Assembly: GCF_003481705.1 (NCBI RefSeq)
Contig: NZ_QULN01000003.1
Coordinates: forward strand, 62,001 to 126,000
Source of the DNA: Butyricicoccus sp. OM04-18BH
Lineage (GTDB): Bacteria > Bacillota > Clostridia > Oscillospirales > Butyricicoccaceae
Length of the DNA: 64,000 nucleotides
Reading direction: 5' to 3'
A program made the translations under genes and the position numbers. The notes beneath the pieces were generated by a model, which saw only the letters and a program-made list of their open reading frames with translations, did no database searches and had not been told where the DNA came from. Shown here one piece after another: positions 20,490 to 28,703 of the stretch. The stretch's first letter is position 1. Every line of letters starts with the position of its first letter.

Positions 20490-21899
20490 TCACATTTCCT
20501 TTGTCCATGCTCTCCGCAGACGCGCGGCCGCCTCGTCGATCTGCTCTCCGGTCATGCCGGCATAGCCGAGCACGAGCGTTGCACGCGGCGGTCGAACAGG
20601 CGGCATATAGTACGCAGAAAGCGCATAAACGCGCACACCTGCGGCCTTCGCTCGCTCGACAAGTTCGCGTTCCAGCATACCGTTGCGCATATGGAGCAGC
20701 AGGTGCAGACCGGCCTCGGAGCGCGAGATCTCGTGCGGCAGCTCGGTAAATTCGCGGTCGATCGCCGCCATCAGCGCGTCGCGCCGCGCCTGATAGACCT
20801 TGCGGCTGCGGCTGATGTGGCGCTCAAAGCCGCCGGAGTGCATGAACGCCGCAAGCGTAAACTGATCGAAGCTCGAGACCGTCGCGGCGTACAGCGAAAA
20901 ACGCTCGCGGTAGCGCGCCATGAGCGCATCCGGCAGCACGAGATAGCCAATGCGCAGGCCCGGCGCAAGGCTTTTCGAGAAGGTGTTGACGTAAATGACG
21001 CGGCCCTCGCGGTCAAGCTCGCGCAGCGCCGGGATCGGGCGTGAGGCATAGCGGAATTCGCTGTCGTAGTCGTCCTCGATGATGTAGCGTCCGGGCTTCC
21101 CCGCCGCCCAGCGCAGCAGCTCGAGACGGCGCGCGACCGGCATGACCGTGCCGAGCGGAAAATGATGGGAGGGCGTGAGATAGACGACCGAGGCGTCGCT
21201 TTCAGCGAGCACATCGGCGCGCAGACCGCTCTTGTCGAGCGGGATCGGCCGCAGAGCGGCGCTGTTCTGCGTGACGATCTGCGCGAGCTTGCGATAGCCC
21301 GGGTTCTCGACCGCATACACATGCCCGTGACCGAGCAGCTGAATGAGCAGGCCGATCAGATATTCCAGACCCGCGCCCACGACGATATTCTCCGGCGAGA
21401 CCGCAATGCCGCGGAAATCATGCAGATAGTGCGCAATCTCCTGCCGCAGCTGAAGCACGCCGCGCGGATCGGTCGCCTCGAGCAGGCGCGCGGAATATTC
21501 GCTCAGCACGCGCCGCGATAGATGCGCCCAGGTCGAGAACGGAAAGCAGCCGTTATCTACGATATTCGTCTTGAAATCGTAATCATACCGCTCGTTTCTC
21601 GGATATTTTCCCACGGTTCTGTGCACAGTTTCCGTATGAACGGACGGCGGCGGCGCGATCTGCTCCTGCACGAAATAGCCTCGTCTCGGCGCGGAAACGA
21701 TGTAGCCTTCTGCGGCAAGCTGACCGTAGGCGGTCTCGACCGTGATCTGGCTGATGCGCAGGTTCGCCGCGAGCTGACGCTTGCTCGGCAGGCGCGTGCC
21801 GCCGGCGAGCGCTCCCGACATGATGTCCGCCCGTACCGCGCGGTAAAGCTGCTCGTAAAGCGGCACGCCGCTCTGCGCGTCCAGATGATATGTCAGCAT
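20490..21899 (-). CDS. MocR-family PLP-dependent transcriptional regulator (GntR HTH plus aminotransferase domain)
   Basis: A 469-residue regulator. Residues 1-75 are a GntR winged helix (LYEQLYRAVRADIMSGAL, LPSKRQLAANL), and about 110-460 an aminotransferase class I fold. The PLP lysine lies in the YVNTFSKSLAPGLRIGYL segment, after DDYDSEFRY. MocR members typically control PLP or amino-acid pathways; the target here is unknown since no pdx gene is nearby. The ATG at 21899 is chosen because MLTYHLDAQSG is the family start. Confidence 0.93.
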   Translation of the reverse strand: MLTYHLDAQSGVPLYEQLYRAVRADIMSGALAGGTRLPSKRQLAANLRISQITVETAYGQLAAEGYIVSAPRRGYFVQEQIAPPPSVHTETVHRTVGKYPRNERYDYDFKTNIVDNGCFPFSTWAHLSRRVLSEYSARLLEATDPRGVLQLRQEIAHYLHDFRGIAVSPENIVVGAGLEYLIGLLIQLLGHGHVYAVENPGYRKLAQIVTQNSAALRPIPLDKSGLRADVLAESDASVVYLTPSHHFPLGTVMPVARRLELLRWAAGKPGRYIIEDDYDSEFRYASRPIPALRELDREGRVIYVNTFSKSLAPGLRIGYLVLPDALMARYRERFSLYAATVSSFDQFTLAAFMHSGGFERHISRSRKVYQARRDALMAAIDREFTELPHEISRSEAGLHLLLHMRNGMLERELVERAKAAGVRVYALSAYYMPPVRPPRATLVLGYAGMTGEQIDEAAARLRRAWTKEM

Positions 21900-21989
21900 G
21901 CTTTTCCCCCTCTTTTCCTCCCCGGAGAACACAAAAACCCCTTTTCTCCGGCATTACTGTTCCCATGATACCAGAGAAAAGGGGCATTG

Positions 21990-22940
21990 TCAAATCAGCG
22001 CAAACGATCTCAGAATGAACAGCGTCAGCGTCAGCGTGACCGCGCTCAGCACGGTCGTCAGCACGATGATCGAGGACGAAAGCACATGGTCGCCGCCCAT
22101 ATTCTTCGCCATGACATAACCGGAAACCGTGCTCGGCGCGCCGCACAGGATGACGATGGCGACGAGCGCCTGCTCGCGGAAGCCCATGTGCACCGCGATC
22201 GGCAGGAAGATGACCGGCAGCAGGATGAGCTTGATGAAGGCAGCGGCGCAGGTCGGGCCGAGCTTTTTGATGGCCTTCGCGCCCTCGAACCCCGCGCCGA
22301 TGCTCAGCAGCGCCATCGGCGTCGCGCAGCCGCCGAGCATGCTCAGGAACTTGTCCGCCATCGGCGGAAAGTCGATCGACAGCAGCGAAAACGGCAGACC
22401 GGCGAGAATGCCGAGGATGATCGGGTTGGTGATGATGCCGCGCAGCGTGCGCCTGACAACGCCGTGATAGTCCGCCGTGCGCGCGTCCGGCGCGGTCACG
22501 GTCAGCACGAGCACCGAGAAGATGTTGTAGAGCGGCACGCTCGCCACGATCATCAGCGGCACAAGACCGGCATCTCCGTACAGATTTTGCACAAATGCAA
22601 CGCCGAGGATGGCCTGCGAGCCGCGGAACGCGCCCTGTGTGAACGCGCCGACCATGCTCTTGTCGCGCAGAAAGAGCGCCGCGCCGGCCCAGATGGCGAA
22701 AAAGTAGAGCGCCGTAACGCCTGCGCTGAAAAAGAAGAACTTCGCGTTGAACTGCTCTGTGATGCGCCCGGCGGCGATGTCGCGGAACAGTAGGATGGGC
22801 AGCAGCACCTTGAACGACAGCTTGTCGATCTCCGCGAGCGTCTGTTTGCTGAAAAAATTCCGGCCGCGCAGCAGCCGTCCGAGCAGGATGATCGCAAAGA
22901 TCGGCACGGTCGCGTTCAGACAGAATATCAGATTATCCAT
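21990..22940 (-). CDS. AEC family transporter (auxin efflux carrier-like permease)
   Basis: A 316-residue membrane protein with about ten helices, N-terminus VPIFAIILLGRLLRGRNFF and the C-terminal half with GCATPMALLSIGAGF, as in AEC permeases that export malate, malonate or other organic acids. Its start overlaps the end of marR by 8 bp, so the pair is one transcriptional unit and MarR probably controls its own transporter. Substrate unknown. Confidence 0.88.
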   Translation of the reverse strand: MDNLIFCLNATVPIFAIILLGRLLRGRNFFSKQTLAEIDKLSFKVLLPILLFRDIAAGRITEQFNAKFFFFSAGVTALYFFAIWAGAALFLRDKSMVGAFTQGAFRGSQAILGVAFVQNLYGDAGLVPLMIVASVPLYNIFSVLVLTVTAPDARTADYHGVVRRTLRGIITNPIILGILAGLPFSLLSIDFPPMADKFLSMLGGCATPMALLSIGAGFEGAKAIKKLGPTCAAAFIKLILLPVIFLPIAVHMGFREQALVAIVILCGAPSTVSGYVMAKNMGGDHVLSSSIIVLTTVLSAVTLTLTLFILRSFALI

Positions 22941-23397
22941 TGTTTTCCCCTTCGGCAGCGGCTTCCTCACGGAGGAAGAAGTCCTGCAGTTTTTCAAGGC
23001 TCTGCGCCAGAACAGTGCTCTGCTCGGGCGAAAGCGTGTCCAGAATGGACGAGATCATGCGTTCGTGGAACGCGCGGTGATACTCGTAGACCGCCCGTCC
23101 GCGCGGGGTCAGCGTGACCTGCACGACGCGCCGGTCGCTGCGGCTGCGCGCGCGGCGCACAAGCCCCTTCCCCTCCAGCTTGTCACAGGCGACGGTCATC
23201 GTGGCGAGGGTAACGCCGAGCATATGCGCGATCTCGCTCATGCGCGCCGGCTCAGACAGACCGATCTTCTCGATGATGTGGATCTCCGTGATGGAGATCG
23301 CGCTCCCGAGTCCGGTCGTCATCGCACGCTCTTCAATTTTATTGATGCGCCCGAAGGCATCGACCAGAAAATCGTTGATCTGCTGTGCATCCGCCAT
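22933..23397 (-). CDS. MarR family transcriptional regulator
   Basis: A 154-residue winged-helix protein. The recognition region SEIAHMLGVTLATMTVACDKLEGKGLV (residues about 55-80) and the wing RSRSDRRVVQVTLTPRGR are clear. It resembles the FabT-like MarR group of Firmicutes. The ATG at 23397 is used; an in-frame ATG at 23415 is possible. A 162-bp palindromic element begins about 30 bp upstream of the start and must contain or abut its promoter. Confidence 0.88.
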   Translation of the reverse strand: MADAQQINDFLVDAFGRINKIEERAMTTGLGSAISITEIHIIEKIGLSEPARMSEIAHMLGVTLATMTVACDKLEGKGLVRRARSRSDRRVVQVTLTPRGRAVYEYHRAFHERMISSILDTLSPEQSTVLAQSLEKLQDFFLREEAAAEGENNG

Positions 23398-23427
23398 TTT
23401 GCCGCCGCCCTTCATAGTTTTATATAA

Positions 23428-23589
23428 GGCAACACCGCACAATTAAAGCTGCGGCGCTTTGCGGAAATTTTGTGCCCTGACTTTGTTGCGATTTCACGGT
23501 AATACATCAAGTATTACCGCAAAGCCGCGCCTCGTCAGTACGCAAAATTTACTCACAAATCGCTCTTGTTCAATTATGCGGTATTACCA
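23428..23589. repeat. 162-bp imperfect palindromic element (MITE-like)
   Basis: The left half is an inverted imperfect match of the right half along the whole length, with outer ends GGCAACACCGCACAATT and AATTATGCGGTATTACC and a perfect centre CGGTAATAC-ATCAA-GTATTACCG (23497-23519). No protein is encoded. It fills the first part of the 424-bp gap upstream of marR; a related short form is at 61032-61067. Confidence 0.8.
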
Positions 23590-23591
23590 TA

Positions 23592-23755
23592 AGACTGTCG
23601 AAAACTGTGCTTTTCCGGCAGTCCGTGTTCCGGCTCCGCAGAAGTCAAGTCGTCCGAACGCATGAAAATCAAGGCGCCTTTCCCCGTTTTCCATACGTTT
23701 GCGCAGCAAGCGCTTTTTGATTCATGCTGTCGCGCGACAGCATCGGCATCGCAAA
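23592..23755 (+). repeat. Dispersed hairpin module
   Basis: It begins with the hairpin GACTGTCGAAAA...TTTTCCGGCAGTC, followed by a variable middle containing CGTCCGAA, a CCCCGTTTTC block, the small hairpin CGTTTGC-GCA-GCAAGCG (23696-23712), a T-run and the palindrome TGCTGTCGCGCGACAGCA. The same order of parts occurs at 62001-62178. Confidence 0.7.
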
Positions 23756-23821
23756 GACAGACCGACATTTTATATGTCTAAATGTTAGCATATCTAAGTA
23801 AAAAATGCAACCATATTCGCG

Positions 23822-24352
23822 TTATTCGGCCAGTAAAATCGCAAAAAACACGCGCAGCAGCGCACTCAGCGCCGCAGAAGCGAGACACAGCGCAAACGGC
23901 GCGCGGCTTTTCGCCCACGGTGCGGCGTTCTGTGTGCATTCCCACACGAGCGTGCAGGCGGCGAGCAGCGCCGACACGCTGATGACCGCCGGAAGCGCCT
24001 CCGCCGCAAGGACGGCCGCCCCCTCCCCCTGCGCGACCGCGACGGCGAGCGACAGCGCGAGCACAAAGCCCCGCGCCGCTGCGATGCCGGACAGCCAGAG
24101 CGCCGCCGGACGGAGCAGCGCCGCCGCAGGCGGCAGCACGAGCCACAGCACCGCGCAGAGCACGCTCTTTCCGGCCTGTCCGGGCAGCTCGCGCAGCAGC
24201 GCGGTCAGCTCGAGCGCGCAGTCTCCCTCCGCCGCATGCAGGCCGGTCAGTCCGCCTGCCGCCGCGCCGCACAGAAACATCGAGCACAGGAACACAAACG
24301 ACGGCGTGCGCGCGAGGGCATCAAAAAAACCGGGAATATGCCTTTTGTTCAT
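23822..24352 (-). CDS. Polytopic membrane protein, possibly SpoIIM-like
   Basis: A 176-residue, alanine- and leucine-rich protein with about five predicted membrane helices (about 18-35, 60-80, 90-110, 120-135, 155-175). After the first helix a short soluble loop is followed by a helical pair and a GFVLALSLAVAVAQGEG segment, a layout recalling SpoIIM/DUF95 proteins, but no decisive motif is visible. AAAGGGGGAGA lies 5 bases before the ATG. The codon pattern is extremely GC-rich. It is followed on the downstream side by hairpin repeats. Confidence 0.5.
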   Translation of the reverse strand: MNKRHIPGFFDALARTPSFVFLCSMFLCGAAAGGLTGLHAAEGDCALELTALLRELPGQAGKSVLCAVLWLVLPPAAALLRPAALWLSGIAAARGFVLALSLAVAVAQGEGAAVLAAEALPAVISVSALLAACTLVWECTQNAAPWAKSRAPFALCLASAALSALLRVFFAILLAE

Positions 24353-24419
24353 ACGTCTCCCCCTTTCGGAAGCCATAGAACAGCATATTCCCGGTCTCGT
24401 TCTGTTAGAACGCTGCGGC

Positions 24420-24911
24420 TCAGCCCTCTTCGTTCAGCATCTCGCACATCGTGTCAACGATGTCGCGTGCGGGCTTGCACAGGAACGGACGCGCGAGCTT
24501 GCTCGCCTCGTAGGACGCGCTCAGTCTGCCGTCTTCATCTCGATGCAGAACAGCGGCCATCAGCTCGGTCGCGGCAACGATGCGCTCGCTGAGGTATGCC
24601 AGATCGACCTTGTCGCTGTCGCACACGGATACGACAACCCTTTTCTGCGAGCTGCTCGAGATCTTCGCGAGCTCGGTCGGCATTTCGCGTCGGGACGCAG
24701 TGACGAGCACGATCTCGCTCTTGATGACAGCGGAAAGCTCATCTTCGCAGACCGTTACGTCATAGCCCTCTGCGGCCTGAAGAGAGGCCTCATTTTTTGC
24801 AGACAGAAACAGAAAGCGCGTCGGAATAATGTTCTTTTCCAGAATTGCACGGACGAGCGCGGTCAGATATTTACCTTCGCCGAGCACGGATACCAGAACA
24901 TTCTGCGGCAT
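24420..24911 (-). CDS. Uncharacterised protein with Rossmann-like NAD(P)-binding N-terminus
   Basis: A 163-residue soluble protein. The first strand and loop VLVSVLGEGKYLTALVRAIL and the later SEIVLVTASRREMPTEL segment recall the N-terminal dinucleotide domain of ProC-like or F420-dependent oxidoreductases, but the catalytic C-terminal domain is absent. I do not recognise a named family. AAGGAG lies 8 bases upstream of the ATG and it has its own promoter. It lies between the membrane gene and the SCIFF locus. Confidence 0.6.
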   Translation of the reverse strand: MPQNVLVSVLGEGKYLTALVRAILEKNIIPTRFLFLSAKNEASLQAAEGYDVTVCEDELSAVIKSEIVLVTASRREMPTELAKISSSSQKRVVVSVCDSDKVDLAYLSERIVAATELMAAVLHRDEDGRLSASYEASKLARPFLCKPARDIVDTMCEMLNEEG

Positions 24912-24960
24912 AATATCATCTCCTTATCGAGAGTATTTTAAATACATAAATACAAAAGAC

Positions 24961-24989
24961 ATTATAAGCACCGCCGACGCTTTTCGCAA
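24961..24989 (-). promoter_or_regulatory. sigma-A promoter for the Rossmann-like gene
   Basis: Minus-strand TTGCGA (24984-24989), 17-bp spacer, TATAAT (24961-24966), about 50 bp before the start codon at 24911. Confidence 0.7.
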
Positions 24990-25018
24990 CGGATTTTACA
25001 CATTCTTTTTGTAAATCG

Positions 25019-26398
25019 TTATTTTGCCTCTTCCTCACAAATTTTATCCATTGCTTTTAGATAAATTGCACACTCGAGACGCTTGCGCTCCATCTCGCAG
25101 CCGAGGTCATAGGAGTCGTTCATATCGTGGTTCATGTTGTAGTTCGCCGCGGAGCAGCCGCCGGAGCAGTAGAACTTCGCCCAGCACTTCTGGCATTTCG
25201 GGCGGGAATAGATGTTCATGCCGGCGAACTTCTGCGCGATATCCATGTCAAAGGACTGGTCGAGCACGCTGCCCTGCCTGAACTCCTCCTTGCCGACGAA
25301 CTGATGGCAGGGATAGATGTCGCCGTCCGGCGTGACCGCAACGTACTCGTAACCGGCGCCGCAGCCGCGCAGGCGCTTGACCACGCACGGGCCCTGATCG
25401 AGATCGACCATGAAGTGGAAGAAGGTAAACGGCTTGCCTTCCTTTTTGCGCTCGAGCATGATGTCGGTCAGGCGGTCGTACTCTGCCTCGATCTTCGGCA
25501 GATCGTCCTCGGTGAGGTCGTAGCCGCAGCCCGGATCAGCCGTTACCGGCTCGACGGACAGACGGTCGAAGCCCGCGTCCGCGATGCTCAGCACGTCGTT
25601 GGCGAAATCCAGATTATGCGAGGTAAACGTGCCGCGTGCATAGTAGTCGAGGTTCGGGTCGCGCTCGTCGACGAGCGCCTTGAACTTCGGAACGATGGTG
25701 TCATAGCTGCCGGTGCCTGCGACGGTCTTGCGGAACTCATCGTTGACCTCGCGGCGGCCGTCGAGCGACAGAACGCAGTTGTCCATGTTCTCGTTGATGT
25801 ACCTGCGCTTGTCCTCGTCGAGCAGCAGGCCGTTGGTGGTGATGGTGAAGCGGAACTTCTTGCCGTGCTGCTCCTCGATGGAGCGCGCGTAATCGACCGT
25901 CTGGGTAACGGTGTCCCACGCCATGAGCGGCTCGCCGCCGAAGAAGTCCACCTCGATGTTGCGGCGCTTGCCCGAACGCGCGATAACGAAGTCGATCGCC
26001 TTCTTCGCGACCTCGGGCGGCATGATCTTGCGGCCCTGACCGAAGTCGCCGGTGGACGCGAAGCAGTACTTGCAGCGCAGATTGCAGTCGTGCGCGACGT
26101 GCAGACAGAGCGCCTTGACCGGTGCGCCGACCGGAATGTAGCGGCTGACGTCGATGTAGTCGTCCTCCGCGAAAAGCTGGCCTGCCTTTTTCAGCTCGTA
26201 CAGCTCGCCGTATGCCTCGCGCACGTCGTCCGCCGCATACTGCGGCAGCGCCTCGACAACGCTCTCCGGGCACTTCTCGGTCATGTTCTCGTCGATCAGA
26301 CCGGAAACCGCATAGCTGATATCGTCGAGCAGATGGACTGCGCCGGAGTTGACGTCCAGGACAAAGTTCAGACCTTTTTTCTGGTAACGATGGATCAT
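25019..26398 (-). CDS. scfB: Thioether cross-link-forming SCIFF peptide maturase (radical SAM/SPASM)
   Basis: A 459-residue radical-SAM enzyme that forms a thioether bridge in the SCIFF peptide. The N-terminal 80 residues are a RiPP-recognition-like domain (MIHRYQKKGLNFVLDVNSG). The radical-SAM motif CNLRCKYC is at C105, C109, C112. The SPASM region carries auxiliary-cluster cysteines in GCGAGYEYV, YPCHQFVG, CQKCWAKFYCSGGC and the final LGCEMERKRLEC. It is 72 bp after its precursor gene. Confidence 0.97.
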   Translation of the reverse strand: MIHRYQKKGLNFVLDVNSGAVHLLDDISYAVSGLIDENMTEKCPESVVEALPQYAADDVREAYGELYELKKAGQLFAEDDYIDVSRYIPVGAPVKALCLHVAHDCNLRCKYCFASTGDFGQGRKIMPPEVAKKAIDFVIARSGKRRNIEVDFFGGEPLMAWDTVTQTVDYARSIEEQHGKKFRFTITTNGLLLDEDKRRYINENMDNCVLSLDGRREVNDEFRKTVAGTGSYDTIVPKFKALVDERDPNLDYYARGTFTSHNLDFANDVLSIADAGFDRLSVEPVTADPGCGYDLTEDDLPKIEAEYDRLTDIMLERKKEGKPFTFFHFMVDLDQGPCVVKRLRGCGAGYEYVAVTPDGDIYPCHQFVGKEEFRQGSVLDQSFDMDIAQKFAGMNIYSRPKCQKCWAKFYCSGGCSAANYNMNHDMNDSYDLGCEMERKRLECAIYLKAMDKICEEEAK

Positions 26399-26430
26399 TT
26401 CTTGTTATTTCCTCCGATATACATAGCAAG

Positions 26431-26452
26431 GCGCGCCCAAGGCGCGCCCATG
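26431..26452 (-). terminator. Hairpin between scfA and scfB (possible attenuator)
   Basis: Two GGCGCGCC octamers separated by three bases can pair into a very stable stem in the 72-bp gap. Only a weak T-tract follows, so it may pause or partly terminate transcription and leave more scfA than scfB message. This is an inference from structure. Confidence 0.4.
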
Positions 26453-26470
26453 CTCATTTGAAATCTGCGA

Positions 26471-26614
26471 TTACTTAGCGTGCTCGCACTTCTGGTTAGC
26501 CACGGTGCAAGAAGTCTTGCAAGCGGACTGGCAGGAAGTCTGGCACTCGCCGCAGCCGCCGTGTGCTGCGGTCTGCTTCAGGGTTGCAGAGGTCAGGGTA
26601 GATACGTGCTTCAT
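26471..26614 (-). CDS. scfA: SCIFF ribosomal peptide precursor (six cysteines in forty-five)
   Basis: A 47-residue peptide beginning MKHVSTLTSATLKQTAAHGG, with six cysteines at 21, 24, 28, 32, 36 and 43 in the near-invariant CQSACKTSCTVANQ context of SCIFF. The partner ScfB joins a cysteine sulfur to a threonine carbon. The product's role is not settled, but the system is nearly universal in Clostridia. AGGAGGG lies about 8 bases upstream. Confidence 0.97.
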   Translation of the reverse strand: MKHVSTLTSATLKQTAAHGGCGECQTSCQSACKTSCTVANQKCEHAK

Positions 26615-26627
26615 GGATGTTTCCCTC

Positions 26628-27041
26628 CTACTTTTTCAGATGACTGTGTTTGTTTTTTGTACGCATATAGATGCCGGCAGCAGTGCCGAGCACCGAAGCC
26701 GCGACTGCACAGAGCAGACTGACGGCTGTGCGACCGAATCGGACGGGCTGCGACAACGCGAGCGCGCAGACAGCCAGCAAAATCAGAAAAACCACCGGTC
26801 CGCCTGCGACTGCGATGGCGAGCCTGCCGTCGGGCAGACGCCGCGCCGCGAGAAACGAGGCGAGCATACATCCGACCGCCAGACAGGCGAGCGATATCGT
26901 GGGGATCAATTCCTCCCCGAGCGTCCTCTGATGGACCAGAACGGCGCACACCAGCATCAGAACGAGCGTGGCGAGCAGTCCGGCTGCCGCGCCGAAAAGA
27001 ACCGGCCGAACCGGCGACGCGCCCTCATTGGTTTTCCTCAT
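26628..27041 (-). CDS. TIGR04086 family membrane protein
   Basis: A 137-residue protein with four predicted helices (about 14-36, 46-66, 76-97, 106-125) and a basic C-terminus. Its position between yajC and the SCIFF gene is the characteristic setting of the TIGR04086 family. Function unknown. GGGAGG lies 9 bases before the ATG at 27041; the in-frame ATG at 27050 directly abuts that site and is less likely. Confidence 0.85.
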   Translation of the reverse strand: MRKTNEGASPVRPVLFGAAAGLLATLVLMLVCAVLVHQRTLGEELIPTISLACLAVGCMLASFLAARRLPDGRLAIAVAGGPVVFLILLAVCALALSQPVRFGRTAVSLLCAVAASVLGTAAGIYMRTKNKHSHLKK

Positions 27042-27116
27042 ATGTCCCATCCTCCCGCCGAATATGGATATGGAAACCTATTCAGCAAGATACTCTTTTA
27101 TGCCGCAGAGAAGCGC

Positions 27117-27470
27117 TTACTTCTTTGCGTCCTTTGCTTCCTTCGGAGCCTCAACGGTCTCGGTAGCCGGAGCTTCCTTGCCGCGGATCGCCCAGCGGTA
27201 GATCTTGAGCTTGGTGCGGTCGCTCGAGGACTCGATGACCAGCGTGTCGTCCTTGATGCTGACAACGCGGCCGATAAAGCCGCCGATGGTCGAGATCTCG
27301 TCGCCAACCGAAATGGAGTTGCGCATCTCGCGCTCCTGCTTGTCGCGCTTGCGCTGCGGACGGATCAGTACGAAATAGAAAACGACGATCAGTACAACCA
27401 GCGGAAGAAACTGTGCCAGGAGCGTACCGTAGTCGCCTGCTGCGGGCATTTTATCCAGTGCCATGAACAT
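27117..27470 (-). CDS. yajC: Preprotein translocase subunit YajC
   Basis: A 117-residue single-pass membrane protein with one helix (about 18-37) followed by IRPQRKRDKQEREM and a small beta-rich cytosolic domain (SVGDEISTIGGFIGRVVSI). It is an auxiliary of the SecDF-YajC complex. The Lys/Glu/Ala-rich tail is a common extension. GGGAGGTG precedes the ATG. Confidence 0.95.
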   Translation of the reverse strand: MFMALDKMPAAGDYGTLLAQFLPLVVLIVVFYFVLIRPQRKRDKQEREMRNSISVGDEISTIGGFIGRVVSIKDDTLVIESSSDRTKLKIYRWAIRGKEAPATETVEAPKEAKDAKK

Positions 27471-27514
27471 TGTAATTACACCTCCCTGTGTAATGTTATA
27501 TAGATACTTCTATC

Positions 27515-27543
27515 ATTATATCGGATAAAGCCGCAAAACACAA
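27515..27543 (-). promoter_or_regulatory. sigma-A promoter for yajC-TIGR04086-scfA-scfB
   Basis: Minus-strand TTGTGT (27538-27543), 17-bp spacer, TATAAT (27515-27520), about 40 bp before yajC. Confidence 0.7.
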
Positions 27544-27550
27544 GAGTTTT

Positions 27551-27579
27551 TTGCACCGGGCACAAATTTATGCTATAAT
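27551..27579 (+). promoter_or_regulatory. sigma-A promoter for selD
   Basis: TTGCAC (27551-27556), 17-bp spacer, TATAAT (27574-27579), about 58 bp before selD and divergent from the yajC promoter. Confidence 0.8.
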
Positions 27580-27637
27580 AAACGCAGATTTCATGCCGCT
27601 CATACAAAACAGCGCGGCCCGAAAGGACGTTTTTACC

Positions 27638-28675
27638 ATGGAAACCGATGTAAAGCTAACAAAGCTCGCCTCGTGCGCAGGCTGCGGCGCGAAGGTCGGC
27701 GCCGGCACGCTCGCGCGGCTGCTCGACGGCTTCAGGACACATACCGACCCCCGCCTCATCGTCGGCTACGACAAGAGCGACGATGCGAGCGTTTATGTGC
27801 TCGACGAAAATACCGCGCTCGTACAGACGACCGATTTTTTCCCGCCCATCGTGGACGATCCGTTCCTGTTCGGCCAGATCGCGGCGGCGAACGCGCTGAG
27901 CGACGTATACGCCATGGGCGGCGAGCCGAAGCTCGCGCTCAATATCATGTGTCTCGCGCCCGGCATGGCGAAGGAGACCGTGCAGGATATTCTGCGCGGC
28001 GGCTACGACAAGGCCTATGAGGCCGGCGCGATCATCACGGGCGGTCATACCATTCAGGGCGCGGAGCCGCTCTACGGTCTCGCCGTGTCCGGCTTCGTGC
28101 ATCCCAAAAAGGTGCTCACGAACAGCGGCGCGCAGCCGGGTGATGTGCTCCTGCTGACCAAGCCGCTCGGCATCGGCATCATCACGACCGCCGCGAAGGC
28201 CGGTCTTGCCGAAAAGGCACTGACCGAGCGTATCTACCGCCAGATGGCAGCGCTCAACAGAGCTGCGCGCGACGTGATGGTAAAGTATCCGGTGCACAGC
28301 TGCACGGATGTGACCGGCTTCGCGCTGCTCGGGCACTCGTTCGAGATGGCGCAGGGCAGCGGCGTCACGGTGCACATTCAGACGGAAAACGTGCCGTTCC
28401 ACAAAGAGGCGTGGGCGTTCGCCGACATGGGGCTTGTCCCGTCCGGCGCGTACCGCAACCGGGATTACGCCGAAGCCGGCGTCAGACTGACGCGCGAGAT
28501 CGCGCGGCCGATGCAGGATATTCTGTATGACCCGCAGACGAGCGGCGGCCTGCTGATCGCGCTGCCGGAGGAGGATGCCGCGCAGTGCCTTGATGAGCTG
28601 CGGCAGAGTGTGCCGCAGGCGGCGGCGGTCGGATATGTTACGGAGAAAATGGACGCGGACATTTATCTGGAATAA
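27638..28675 (+). CDS. selD: Selenide, water dikinase SelD
   Basis: A 345-residue enzyme making selenophosphate from selenide and ATP. The catalytic Cys/Sec position corresponds to C16 in SCAGCGAKVG, with Lys19 following; it is a cysteine-type SelD. The ATP-binding blocks YDKSDDASVYVL, DVYAMGGEP and TGGHTIQGAEPLYG are intact. Neighbouring yqeB and yqeC imply the selenophosphate also feeds a selenium-dependent molybdenum hydroxylase. No selA, selB or selenocysteine tRNA is in the window. AAAGGA precedes the ATG. Confidence 0.96.
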   Translation: METDVKLTKLASCAGCGAKVGAGTLARLLDGFRTHTDPRLIVGYDKSDDASVYVLDENTALVQTTDFFPPIVDDPFLFGQIAAANALSDVYAMGGEPKLALNIMCLAPGMAKETVQDILRGGYDKAYEAGAIITGGHTIQGAEPLYGLAVSGFVHPKKVLTNSGAQPGDVLLLTKPLGIGIITTAAKAGLAEKALTERIYRQMAALNRAARDVMVKYPVHSCTDVTGFALLGHSFEMAQGSGVTVHIQTENVPFHKEAWAFADMGLVPSGAYRNRDYAEAGVRLTREIARPMQDILYDPQTSGGLLIALPEEDAAQCLDELRQSVPQAAAVGYVTEKMDADIYLE

Positions 28676-28703
28676 CTTAGCCGGTGCCCACCGGCTAAAG
28701 GGG

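Noticed and set aside
27638..28675. Selenocysteine codon in selD
   Set aside because: The catalytic position is a cysteine codon and no in-frame TGA occurs before the natural stop.
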